A stretch of 6,375 bases of DNA, from the NCBI GenBank assembly GCA_025966295.1, contig JAOPVD010000371.1:1-6375 (forward strand). The letters are read 5' to 3'. Positions within the stretch are counted from its first letter, which is position 1, and every line of letters starts with the position of its first letter. The notes under the pieces were generated by a model. It was not told the origin of the DNA, made no database searches, and was given only the letters and a program-made list of their open reading frames with translations. Shown piece by piece: positions 1-6,375 of the stretch. The position numbers and the translations under genes were made by a program. Origin of the DNA: Frankiales bacterium (GTDB taxonomy: Bacteria; Actinomycetota; Actinomycetes; Mycobacteriales; SCTD01).

Positions 1-1
1 G

Positions 2-2350
2 TGGCACCGGCGGGATGCCGTCGGTGCCTGGGTGACGGCCGGGCTGGCGCTCTGGGCCGGCGCCGCCTTCGCTGCACCGCTCGCCGACACCGGGGGCGGC
101 GGCCCGATCGCGGTCCTGGGGCTGCGCGGGCTCGGCGCCGGGGCGCTGCTCGTCGGGCTCGTGATCATGGCGCAGGCCAGCTTGCTGACCAAGGTCGTCA
201 CCGCGATCCTGGCCGGGGTGCTGGCCATGGGCGTCGCCGCCGTCGGCGTCGTCGGCACGGCGGTGGTGTCGTCCTACGACGACCAGGCCCGGCAGACGGT
301 GTCGGAGGCCGCGTCGGCCCGCCTCACGGCGCTCAGCGACCTGGGTGAGTCGACCCGGCAGACCGCCGGCCTGTTCGTGCTGGCCTGTGGCGCCTCCACC
401 CGGTGCGACAACCCGAGCGACGCCGCCAACCTGCTGAAGGCGCTGGGGGCGCCCGGCGTCGACGACTTCCTGGTGCGGGTGCCGGCCACCGGCCGCCCCG
501 TCCTGCTCGCCCAGCGGTCGGCGGGCATCGGCGCCAGCGTCCTGCTCGGCCTGAAGGCGCAGGCGCCGGTGCAGTACGTGCTGCGGGCCGCCGGCGCCGC
601 CCGGCCGCAGGAGGGGTTCCAGAGTCCGGTCCGGCTCGCCGGCTCGCCGCCGTCGCTCGCCGTCGTCGGCGTCGCCGGGGTCACCGACGTGAGCCGTCCG
701 CAGGCGGCGCCGGCGTCGGTCTACGTCTACGGCGTCGTGCTCGACACGCAGTACGCCCGCCGGTCGCTGAACCTCGGCGGGTACGGCCTGTTCCTGCTGT
801 CCGGCGACCCGCTGCAGGTGGTGGCCGCGGACAAGAGCAGCAACCAGGCCCAGCGGGTCATGCAGATCGCCCAGCAGGCCGGCGTCGCCCGGCGGCTGCC
901 GGAGTCCGGCCGCACGGTCGGCTCGGAGGGCAGCAACCCGACGGTGGCGTTCCTGCCGGTCCGGGAGCTGCCCGGTGGGCGCGCGATCGGCGTGCTGGCG
1001 GTGTCCCGCGACGCCGGCGACGCGCTGCTGGGGGAGCGGCAGGCCCTCCGGCTGCTGGTCATCACCTCGCTGAGCGCGCTGCTCGTGGTGGCGCTGGCCG
1101 CGCTGGTGCTCGGCCGGCGCACCGTCGAGCCGGTGCGCCAGCTCACCGCGGCCGCGAAGCGGGTGGCGAGCGGTGACCTGACGGCCACCACCGGGCTGCG
1201 CGGCCGGGACGAGGTCGGCACCCTGTCGCGCACCTTCGACGACATGACCGACTCGCTGGGACGGCTCACCGGCGACCTGCGCGACTCCGCGGCCCGGCTC
1301 GAGACCGTCCTGGCGTCGATGACCGACGGGCTGCTCGCGACCGACGCCGACGGGATCGTCACCTCCGTCAACCGGGCGGCCCTGGAGATGCTCTGCCTCG
1401 AGGAGCCCGACGTCCTCGGCGAGCGCCTCCAGGTCGTCGCTGACGTGCGGGACGCCTCCGGGGGCCCGCTGGCCGACCCCGACCTCGTGCTGCGCGACGA
1501 GCCCGGCGAGGTGCACCGGCCGGACGGCAGCACCCTCCCGGTGCGCGTCGCGATCACCCCCTTGCAGGGCGTCGAGGGCAGCGTGCTGGTGCTGCGCGAC
1601 ACCACCCGGGAGCGCGAGGTGGAGCGGATGAAGACCGAGTTCCTGTCCAACGTCAGCCACGAGCTGCGCACGCCGCTGACCCCGATCCGCGGGTACGCCG
1701 AGATCCTCGTCGGCAAGCCCGGCCTGGCGCCCGAGAAGGTCACGGCCTTCGCCAAGACCATCCGCGACGAGTCGTTGAAGATGAACCGGGTCGTCGACCT
1801 GCTCGTCGACGTCGCCGCCCTCGAGGCGGGCCGTCTCAGGGTCTCGCCCCGCCCGGTCTCGGTGAAGGACCTGCTCGAGGTCCGGCTCGACGCCTGGCAG
1901 TCGCGCGCCCCCTCCCGGCGCGAGGACCTCAAGCGCCGGGTGGCGGCCGGGCTGCCCGCGGTGCACGTCGACCCCACCTGGGTGGGCAAGGCGCTCGATG
2001 AGTTCCTCGACAACGCCGTGAAGTACACGCCGGCGGGCAGCCCGATCACCCTCACCGCCGCCTGGTCACCGGACGGCACCCGGGTGCGCGTCGGCGTGAA
2101 GGACGCCGGCCCCGGCATCGCCGAGGACGACCAGGGCGCGCTGTTCTCCTCCTTCGAGCAGGTGGACGGCTCGGCCACCCGCCGGGTGGGCGGCCTCGGG
2201 CTGGGGCTGTCGTTCGTCCGCCGGCTGGCCGAGGACGCCGGCTTCCCGCTCACGGTGACGACCCGGCTCGGCAGGGGCTCGGAGTTCGCCCTCGACCTCC
2301 CGGTCTCCGACCAACCGCCGCCCCGCCGTACGACGGGCCCGAAGCGCTGA
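2..2350 (+). CDS. Membrane sensor histidine kinase (HAMP-PAS-HisKA-HATPase), 5'-truncated
   Basis: A two-component sensor kinase that should autophosphorylate on His and pass the phosphate to a response regulator not present here. The frame is open to the window edge, so the true start is upstream; the first in-window start-like codon is GTG at 32, used as residue 1 below. Three hydrophobic stretches (about nt 31-90, 107-178, 197-270) precede an extracytoplasmic region (about residues 80-335) with a close Cys pair, C119 and C125. A further membrane segment (nt 1043-1114) leads into HAMP (nt 1115-1270), then PAS (about nt 1296-1616; MTDGLLATDADG). The H-box is SHELRTPL with phospho-acceptor H543 (nt 1658-1660). 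The ATPase has the N-box DNAVKYTP (N661), G1 DAGPGI (D691), F-box FSSFEQ and G2 GGLGLGLSF, so catalysis looks intact. The signal is unknown; the extracytoplasmic region matches no sensor family I can name. Confidence 0.95.
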   Translation, partial: WHRRDAVGAWVTAGLALWAGAAFAAPLADTGGGGPIAVLGLRGLGAGALLVGLVIMAQASLLTKVVTAILAGVLAMGVAAVGVVGTAVVSSYDDQARQTVSEAASARLTALSDLGESTRQTAGLFVLACGASTRCDNPSDAANLLKALGAPGVDDFLVRVPATGRPVLLAQRSAGIGASVLLGLKAQAPVQYVLRAAGAARPQEGFQSPVRLAGSPPSLAVVGVAGVTDVSRPQAAPASVYVYGVVLDTQYARRSLNLGGYGLFLLSGDPLQVVAADKSSNQAQRVMQIAQQAGVARRLPESGRTVGSEGSNPTVAFLPVRELPGGRAIGVLAVSRDAGDALLGERQALRLLVITSLSALLVVALAALVLGRRTVEPVRQLTAAAKRVASGDLTATTGLRGRDEVGTLSRTFDDMTDSLGRLTGDLRDSAARLETVLASMTDGLLATDADGIVTSVNRAALEMLCLEEPDVLGERLQVVADVRDASGGPLADPDLVLRDEPGEVHRPDGSTLPVRVAITPLQGVEGSVLVLRDTTREREVERMKTEFLSNVSHELRTPLTPIRGYAEILVGKPGLAPEKVTAFAKTIRDESLKMNRVVDLLVDVAALEAGRLRVSPRPVSVKDLLEVRLDAWQSRAPSRREDLKRRVAAGLPAVHVDPTWVGKALDEFLDNAVKYTPAGSPITLTAAWSPDGTRVRVGVKDAGPGIAEDDQGALFSSFEQVDGSATRRVGGLGLGLSFVRRLAEDAGFPLTVTTRLGRGSEFALDLPVSDQPPPRRTTGPKR

Positions 2351-2351
2351 G

Positions 2352-2876
2352 CTAGTCCTCCAGGGTCGAGAACAACGCCTCGGCCAGGCCGGGGGCCAGG
2401 TCGCCGCCGGTGACCCGCTCGTCCTCCTCGCCCTCCTTGCCGCGCAGCCGCAGCACCGACTCGCGGCTGCCGTCGCGCATCACGCCCACCGCCATCCGCA
2501 CCTCGCGGCGCTCCGGGTGCTCCGCGGCCGCGCCGGCGGGGTCGTCGGTGTCCTCGAGCGCGCCCTCGGCGGACGGCGGCAGGACCAGCACCTCGTGGGC
2601 CAGCACCACGCCCAGCACCTCGGGGCCGAAGAGCATGCCGGCGAGCTGCTCGTCGAGGGGTGCGTCGCCGAGCGGGTCCTGCGCGATCGGGGTCAGCGAG
2701 CCGGGGCGGGCCACCACCAGGCCCATCGTCTCGGCGAGCTGCGGCTCGGAGCGCAGCAGCTCCTCGGTGTCGACCAGGGCGAACAGCTGTGGCGGCTGGT
2801 CCCAGCCGGCCTCGGCGACGTGGCCCTCGACCTCCCCGACGACGGAGAGGAGGGCGGGACTGGGCGGCGCTGTCAT
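2352..2876 (-). CDS. PPA1309 family protein, function unknown
   Basis: A 174-residue soluble, acidic protein with no signal peptide or membrane segment. I recognise it as the actinobacterial PPA1309 family from the N-terminal block EVEGHVAEAGWDQPPQLFAL, the central hydrophobic stretch with GVVLAHEVLVLPPS, and the late RREVRMAVGVMRDG and ESVLRLRG segments. Its biochemical role is unknown and no catalytic motif is obvious. I chose the ATG at 2876 because it leaves about ten residues before the first conserved block. An in-frame GTG at 2912 would add twelve residues. Neither start has a good Shine-Dalgarno: a GGGGG run (2878-2882) sits only one base from the ATG, which is too close. It converges on the kinase with one base between stops, so the genes' 3' transcripts must overlap or terminate inside each other. 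It diverges from the UPF0182 gene with 119 bases between starts, and shared control there is an inference. Confidence 0.85.
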   Translation of the reverse strand: MTAPPSPALLSVVGEVEGHVAEAGWDQPPQLFALVDTEELLRSEPQLAETMGLVVARPGSLTPIAQDPLGDAPLDEQLAGMLFGPEVLGVVLAHEVLVLPPSAEGALEDTDDPAGAAAEHPERREVRMAVGVMRDGSRESVLRLRGKEGEEDERVTGGDLAPGLAEALFSTLED

Positions 2877-2898
2877 GCCCCCATTCTGTCGTAGCCGG

Positions 2899-2925
2899 GA
2901 ACTCGGACCCACTGTGGTTGAGTTC
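2899..2925. promoter_or_regulatory. Inverted repeat in the divergent intergenic region, possible operator
   Basis: A perfect 6-base inverted repeat, GAACTC (2899-2904) and GAGTTC (2920-2925), is separated by 15 bases. The spacer holds a smaller dyad, CCAC-T-GTGG (2909-2917), offset by one base from the outer centre. The repeat lies 23 bases upstream of the PPA1309 ATG and 70 bases upstream of the UPF0182 ATG, a position where a regulator could act on both genes. It could instead be chance in GC-rich DNA or a weak RNA hairpin. No convincing -35/-10 pair was found on either strand in this 119-base region. Confidence 0.3.
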
Positions 2926-2982
2926 GACCCGTAGGACGTTCAGCCGACATGAAGGTGAGCTCGAAGACGTGGTTGTCCGCAC

Positions 2983-2988
2983 AGGGGG
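2983..2988 (+). promoter_or_regulatory. Shine-Dalgarno site fixing the UPF0182 start
   Basis: AGGGGG lies seven bases before the ATG at 2996. The frame stays open far upstream (to 2660, across the divergent gene), so this site decides the start. An in-frame GTG at 2969 has no comparable site, and the ATG gives a conventional N-terminus of basic residues followed directly by a membrane segment. Confidence 0.75.
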
Positions 2989-2995
2989 TCCCGCC

Positions 2996-5875
2996 ATGCC
3001 GGGCCGTCCGCGCCTGCTCGCCCCGGTCGCCGTGGTGGTGCTGCTCCTGCTGGTCGTGGGTGGCGTCTTCGTGGCGATGTACACCGACCTGCTCTGGTTC
3101 CGCGAGGCCACCTACGCACAGGTGTTCACCACGGTCCTGAAGACCAAGGTGCTGCTGTTCTTCCTGTTCGGCCTGCTCATGGCGGCCGTGGTCGGGGCCA
3201 ACATCGCGGTGGCCTACCGCAGCCGGCCGCCGTTCCGGCCGCTGTCGCTCGAGCAGCAGAACCTGGAGCGCTACCGGGTCGCGCTGGAGCCGTTCCTGCT
3301 GCCGGTGCTGCTCGTGGTCAGCGGCTTCTTCGGGGTCTTCGCCGGGCTGTCGGCCGCGGGACGCTGGGAGACCTGGCTGCTGTGGCGGCACGGCCAGCCC
3401 TTCGGCCAGACCGACCCGCAGTTCCACAAGGACATCGCCTACTTCGCCTTCAGCTACCCGTTCCAGCGGTTCGTGCTCGGCTTCGTGCTCGTCGTGCTGG
3501 TGCTCTCGCTGCTGGTCGCGGCCGCCACCCACTACCTGTTCGGCGGGGTGCGGCTGCAGACCGCCGGCGAGAAGATCAGCGTCGCCGCGCGGGTGCACCT
3601 GTCGGTGCTGATCGGGCTCGTCGTGCTGGCCAAGGCGGTCGCCTACTGGCTGGACCGGTACGGACTGGTCTTCTCGCTGCGCGGGGTGGTGCAGGGGGCG
3701 TCGTACACCGATGTGCACGCGGTCCTACCCGCCAAGACCATGCTGACCGGCATCGCGGTCATCTGCGCGCTGCTGTTCTTCGCCAACATCGTGGTGCGCA
3801 ACGTGCTGCTGCCGGCCGGCGCCCTGGGACTGCTCGTCGTCAGCGCCGTCGTGGTGGGCGGCATCTACCCGGCGTACGTGCAGCAGTTCCGGGTGCGGCC
3901 CAACGAGGTGGTGCGCGAGAACCCGTACATCACCCGGAACATCGACGCGACCCGGACGGCGTACCAGATCGACAAGGTGCAGGTCGATGAGTACCCGGCG
4001 GTGTCGACGGCCACCAAGGCGGCGCTGCGCGACGACAAGGGCACCATCCCCAACGCCCGGCTGCTCGACCCGAACATCCTCGGCCCGACGTTCAAGAACG
4101 ACCAGGGCATCCGCAACTACTTCGGCTTCAACGACTCGCTCGACATCGACCGGTACACCGTCAACGGCGTGACGCAGGACTACGTCGTGGCCGTCCGCGA
4201 GCTCGACCAGTCGCAGCTGCGGCCGGACCAGCGCAACTGGATCAACCTGCACCTGACCTACACGCACGGCAACGGCTTCGTCGCGGCGCCGGCCAACACC
4301 ACCGACGCCGACGGCGCCCCCAGCTTCGTGGTGAAGAACGTGCCGCCGCAGGGCCCGGGCGGGGAGTTCCGGATCGACCAGCCGCAGATCTACTACGGCG
4401 AGAAGTCGCCGGACTACTCCATCGTCACCACCAAGCAGGACGAGATCGACGGCCCCGGCGGCGCGGGCACCGACCAGGCCACCGTGCACTACGCCGGGCC
4501 GGGCGGGGTGAAGCTCGACAGCGGCTTCCGCAAGCTGCTGTTCGCCTTGAAGTTCAAGGAGAAGAACATCCTGCTGTCCGGGTCGCTGACCCCCGACAGC
4601 AAGCTGATGTACACCCGTGCGCCGAAGGAGCGGGTCGCCAAGGTGGCGCCGTTCCTCAAGCTCGACGGCGACCCGTACCCGGCGGTCGTCGACGGTCGGC
4701 TGCTCTGGATCGTGGACGGCTACACCACCAGCGCCGGCTACCCGTACGCCCAGCGCACCCAGCTCGGTGAGGCGGTCACCGACAGCCGGAACCGGTCGGC
4801 CGTCAACGACGAGGTCAACTACATCCGCAACTCGGTGAAGGCCACCGTCGACGCCTACACCGGCAAGGTGAAGCTCTACACCTGGGACGAGCAGGATCCG
4901 GTGCTGAAGACCTGGAAGGCGGTCTTCCCGAAGCTGGTCCAGGACAAGTCCATGATCAGCGCGAGCCTCCGGAAGCACCTGCGCTACCCCGAGGACCTGT
5001 TCAAGGTGCAGCGCGAGCTGCTGGCGCAGTACCACGTCACGAACGCCACCGCGTTCTACGGCAAGGAGGACTTCTGGCAGGTCCCGGCCGACCCGACCAA
5101 GACCGCTGCTGAGGTCTTCAACAGCGGGGCCTCGGCCGCGCCGACGTCCAGCAACGACAACAGCGGACCGGCCCAGCCGCCGTACTACGTGCTGCTGCAG
5201 ATGCCCGGCACCAACGGCGCCCGGTTCTCGCTGACCTCGACGTTCGTGGCCCGCGGCCGGTCGAACCTCACGGCCTTCGCGGCGGTGTCGTCCGACCCGC
5301 AGGACTACGGGATCATCCGGGTGCTGCAGCTGCCGAAGCAAACCGTCATCCCGGGCCCGGGGCTGGTGGCCAACCAGTTCGAGAGCGCCACCGAGGTCTC
5401 CACCAAGCTGTCGCTGCTGCGCACCGGCGGCTCCGAGGTGGTCCTGGGCAACCTGCTCACGCTGCCGGTCGGCAACGGCCTGCTGTACATCGAGCCGGTG
5501 TACACGCAGGGCAAGAAGGAACCGAAGTTCCCGATCCTGAACAGCGTCATCATCAGCTTCGGCAACAAGATCGCCTACAAGCCGACGCTGGCCGAGGCGC
5601 TCGATGAGCTGTTCGGGGCCGGCACCGGTGTCGCGGTCGGCGGTCCGTCGCCGTCGCCGGGCAGTTCCCCCTCGCCCAGCCAGACGGTCTCGCAGCTCGC
5701 CACCGAGGCGCAGGCGGCCTTCGACGAGGGCCAGGCGGCGCTGAAGAGGGGCGACTTCGCGGCCTACGGCAGGGCGCAGGACCGGCTGAAGGCGGCCATT
5801 GACGCCCTCAACCGGGCCACCGCGGCGGGCACCACGTCGCCCACGCCGAAGCCGGTGGCCACGCCGCAGTCCTAG
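2996..5875 (+). CDS. UPF0182 family integral membrane protein
   Basis: A complete 959-residue member of UPF0182, a large membrane protein family of unknown function. Seven hydrophobic segments begin near residues 7, 49, 100, 158, 201, 248 and 269. The basic loops (YRSRPPFRP after segment 2, GEKISVAAR after segment 4) suggest N-terminus inside and place about residues 293-959 outside the membrane. Family blocks visible in order include DPQFHKDIAYFAF, NPYITRNIDATRTAY, YTHGNGFVAAPAN, PQIYYGE, FALKFKEKNILLSG, DPYPAVVDGRLLWIVDGYTT, HLRYPEDLFKVQRELL, YGKEDFWQVP, FVARGRSNLTAF and LLYIEPVY. After about residue 880 comes a Pro/Ser linker (PSPSPGSSPSPS), a helical segment containing FDEGQAALKRGDFAAYGRAQ, and a Thr/Pro tail. 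No enzyme active site is evident. It is intact and full length for the family. It is transcribed alone, divergent from PPA1309 and convergent with the ArsC-like gene. Confidence 0.95.
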   Translation: MPGRPRLLAPVAVVVLLLLVVGGVFVAMYTDLLWFREATYAQVFTTVLKTKVLLFFLFGLLMAAVVGANIAVAYRSRPPFRPLSLEQQNLERYRVALEPFLLPVLLVVSGFFGVFAGLSAAGRWETWLLWRHGQPFGQTDPQFHKDIAYFAFSYPFQRFVLGFVLVVLVLSLLVAAATHYLFGGVRLQTAGEKISVAARVHLSVLIGLVVLAKAVAYWLDRYGLVFSLRGVVQGASYTDVHAVLPAKTMLTGIAVICALLFFANIVVRNVLLPAGALGLLVVSAVVVGGIYPAYVQQFRVRPNEVVRENPYITRNIDATRTAYQIDKVQVDEYPAVSTATKAALRDDKGTIPNARLLDPNILGPTFKNDQGIRNYFGFNDSLDIDRYTVNGVTQDYVVAVRELDQSQLRPDQRNWINLHLTYTHGNGFVAAPANTTDADGAPSFVVKNVPPQGPGGEFRIDQPQIYYGEKSPDYSIVTTKQDEIDGPGGAGTDQATVHYAGPGGVKLDSGFRKLLFALKFKEKNILLSGSLTPDSKLMYTRAPKERVAKVAPFLKLDGDPYPAVVDGRLLWIVDGYTTSAGYPYAQRTQLGEAVTDSRNRSAVNDEVNYIRNSVKATVDAYTGKVKLYTWDEQDPVLKTWKAVFPKLVQDKSMISASLRKHLRYPEDLFKVQRELLAQYHVTNATAFYGKEDFWQVPADPTKTAAEVFNSGASAAPTSSNDNSGPAQPPYYVLLQMPGTNGARFSLTSTFVARGRSNLTAFAAVSSDPQDYGIIRVLQLPKQTVIPGPGLVANQFESATEVSTKLSLLRTGGSEVVLGNLLTLPVGNGLLYIEPVYTQGKKEPKFPILNSVIISFGNKIAYKPTLAEALDELFGAGTGVAVGGPSPSPGSSPSPSQTVSQLATEAQAAFDEGQAALKRGDFAAYGRAQDRLKAAIDALNRATAAGTTSPTPKPVATPQS

Positions 5876-5893
5876 CGGGCGCTGCTAGGCACT
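5868..5893. terminator. Possible bidirectional terminator hairpin without U-tract
   Basis: A perfect 6-base stem, CCTAGC (5871-5876) with GCTAGG (5884-5889), closes a 7-base loop. It extends by AGT (5868-5870) pairing with ACT (5891-5893) around one bulged C at 5890. The hairpin includes the UPF0182 stop codon and faces the 3' end of the convergent ArsC-like gene, where a shared terminator would be useful. No T-run follows on either strand. Actinobacterial hairpin terminators often lack one, but this keeps confidence moderate. Confidence 0.4.
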
Positions 5894-5923
5894 CACAACC
5901 GGGCCGGACCAGCACGCCTGCCT

Positions 5924-6232
5924 CTAGAGGACGTCGAAGACCCGCTCCGGCGGCCGGGCCACTACGGCCCGGTCGCCGTGGACGGCGATCGGGCGCTCGA
6001 TCAGGCTGGGGTCGGCGCTGAGCTGCGCGAGGACGTCACCGGTCACGCCCGGTCGGGCGATCTGCGTCGGGTCGTCCGTGCCGAGCTTGCGCAGTACCTC
6101 CTCCAGCTCCGCCCGCGTCGGCGGGTCCTCGAGGTAGCGCCGAACCGTGAACGCGATGCCACGCTCGGTCAGGAGCTGCTCGGCGGTGCGGCTCTTGCTG
6201 CAGCGCGGGTTGGTCCAGAGAACGAGGTCCAT
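5924..6232 (-). CDS. ArsC/Spx-family thioredoxin-fold protein (arsenate reductase-like)
   Basis: A 102-residue cytoplasmic protein of the ArsC/Spx/YffB thioredoxin-fold group. The N-terminus LVLWTNPRCSKSR carries the single Cys, C11, at the place of the catalytic Cys12 of E. coli R773 ArsC. R60, R80 (in LIERPI) and R93 (in ARPPE) line up by eye with R773 Arg60, Arg94 and Arg107, so reductase-type chemistry using a thiol partner is plausible. The real substrate is not shown, and no arsenic resistance gene is nearby. The chain is short: R60 to R80 is 14 residues closer than in R773 ArsC, and it ends at VFDVL without the C-terminal extension. I chose the ATG at 6232 because the core strand begins at once; a TTG at 6247 would add five residues. 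No clear Shine-Dalgarno precedes either start. It is divergent from the downstream tRNA gene and convergent with UPF0182. Confidence 0.88.
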   Translation of the reverse strand: MDLVLWTNPRCSKSRTAEQLLTERGIAFTVRRYLEDPPTRAELEEVLRKLGTDDPTQIARPGVTGDVLAQLSADPSLIERPIAVHGDRAVVARPPERVFDVL

Positions 6233-6241
6233 GGCGTGAGT

Positions 6242-6272
6242 TTGCAACGCCGGCCGAGGGACGATGTAGAGT
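6242..6272 (+). promoter_or_regulatory. Probable housekeeping-sigma promoter of the initiator tRNA gene
   Basis: The -10 candidate TAGAGT (6267-6272) is preceded by TG one base upstream of it or adjoining (tgTAGAGT), and lies 12 bases before the mature tRNA 5' end. A -35 candidate TTGCAA (6242-6247) sits 19 bases upstream, slightly longer than the usual 16-18. The -10 is a good actinobacterial match; the -35 matches TTGACA at four of six positions. Confidence 0.5.
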
Positions 6273-6284
6273 GGTATCTACCGA

Positions 6285-6358
6285 CGCGGGGTGGAGCAGC
6301 TCGGTAGCTCGCTGGGCTCATAACCCAGAGGTCGCAGGTTCAAATCCTGCCCCCGCTA
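6285..6358 (+). tRNA. Initiator tRNA-fMet (anticodon CAT)
   Basis: A full cloverleaf can be folded by hand: acceptor CGCGGGG (6285-6291) with CCCCGCT (6351-6357), D stem GAGC/GCTC, anticodon stem CTGGG/CCCAG with loop CTCATAA (anticodon 6319-6321), T stem GCAGG/CCTGC with loop TTCAAAT, and discriminator A at 6358. Three features mark it as the initiator rather than elongator tRNA-Met: the unpaired first acceptor position (C1 opposite T72), three consecutive G:C pairs at the base of the anticodon stem, and the A11:T24 pair in the D stem. The 3' CCA is not encoded (sequence continues CAAAG), so it must be added after transcription. The remaining 17 bases of the window show nothing further. Confidence 0.97.
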
Positions 6359-6375
6359 CAAAGAAGTGCAGGTCA

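Noticed and set aside
2660..2995. In-frame upstream extension of UPF0182 by 112 codons
   Set aside because: The extension is Arg/Pro-rich shadow sequence over the divergent PPA1309 gene, and AGGGGG seven bases before the ATG at 2996 fixes the start.
727..3111. A 794-codon open frame on the minus strand, antisense to the kinase and crossing into PPA1309 and the intergenic region
   Set aside because: Its translation is Arg/Ser/Thr-rich with no family blocks, while the opposite frame carries all kinase motifs. Long antisense frames are expected in DNA of this GC content.
2949..3140. Small plus-strand open frame starting at ATG 2949, overlapping the UPF0182 start
   Set aside because: No ribosome site, and most of it reads UPF0182 sequence in another frame, giving Cys/Trp/Ser-rich translation without any recognisable pattern.
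3725..5341. A 538-codon minus-strand open frame antisense to UPF0182
   Set aside because: Low-complexity Val/Arg/Gly/Asp/His-rich shadow of a strongly conserved plus-strand gene; no start site or domain support.
5644..5682. Repetitive CCGTCGCC/CCCTCGCC stretch in UPF0182
   Set aside because: It simply encodes the Pro/Ser linker before the C-terminal helix; not an independent DNA repeat.
5921..5930. Perfect 10-base palindrome CCTCTAGAGG at the ArsC-like stop codon
   Set aside because: No loop or flanking extension for an RNA hairpin, and a single 10-base palindrome is likely chance. Not reported as a terminator.
5978..6307. Plus-strand open frame over the ArsC-like gene, running into the tRNA
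   Set aside because: Overlaps a structural RNA gene and is an antisense shadow of a clear family member.

Overview
The window is chromosomal DNA of very high GC content with strong G/C preference at third codon positions. It points to a high-GC Gram-positive bacterium (Actinomycetota). Three things support this: a PPA1309-type protein and a UPF0182 membrane protein side by side, both being families I associate with actinobacteria; a proline/alanine-rich protein style; and an initiator tRNA without an encoded CCA end. I cannot name the genus. No mobile element, CRISPR array or compositional island is visible.

Layout, left to right. (1) Positions 2-2350 (+) hold a membrane sensor histidine kinase whose 5' end lies outside the window. 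It has several N-terminal membrane segments, an extracytoplasmic region, HAMP, PAS, a phospho-accepting histidine domain and an ATPase domain. (2) Positions 2352-2876 (-) hold a PPA1309-family protein of unknown function. It converges on the kinase with one base between the stop codons. (3) Positions 2877-2995 are a 119-base divergent intergenic region carrying an inverted repeat and a clear Shine-Dalgarno site for the next gene. (4) Positions 2996-5875 (+) hold a complete UPF0182 protein: seven membrane segments followed by a very large domain predicted outside the membrane. (5) Positions 5876-5923 are a short convergent intergenic region; a hairpin over the UPF0182 stop codon may act as a terminator. 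(6) Positions 5924-6232 (-) hold a compact ArsC/Spx-family protein with the catalytic Cys and three Arg positions. (7) Positions 6285-6358 (+) hold an initiator tRNA-fMet(CAT) with a plausible promoter, divergent from the ArsC-like gene.

The genes alternate in strand (+, -, +, -, +), so the window contains no multi-gene operon. A functional link between kinase, PPA1309 and UPF0182 is possible only by neighbourhood. The kinase and the UPF0182 protein both act at the cell envelope, but no response regulator is visible here. I do not see strong evidence of a new multi-gene system. The most open biology is the unknown role of the UPF0182 ectodomain and its divergent PPA1309 partner.
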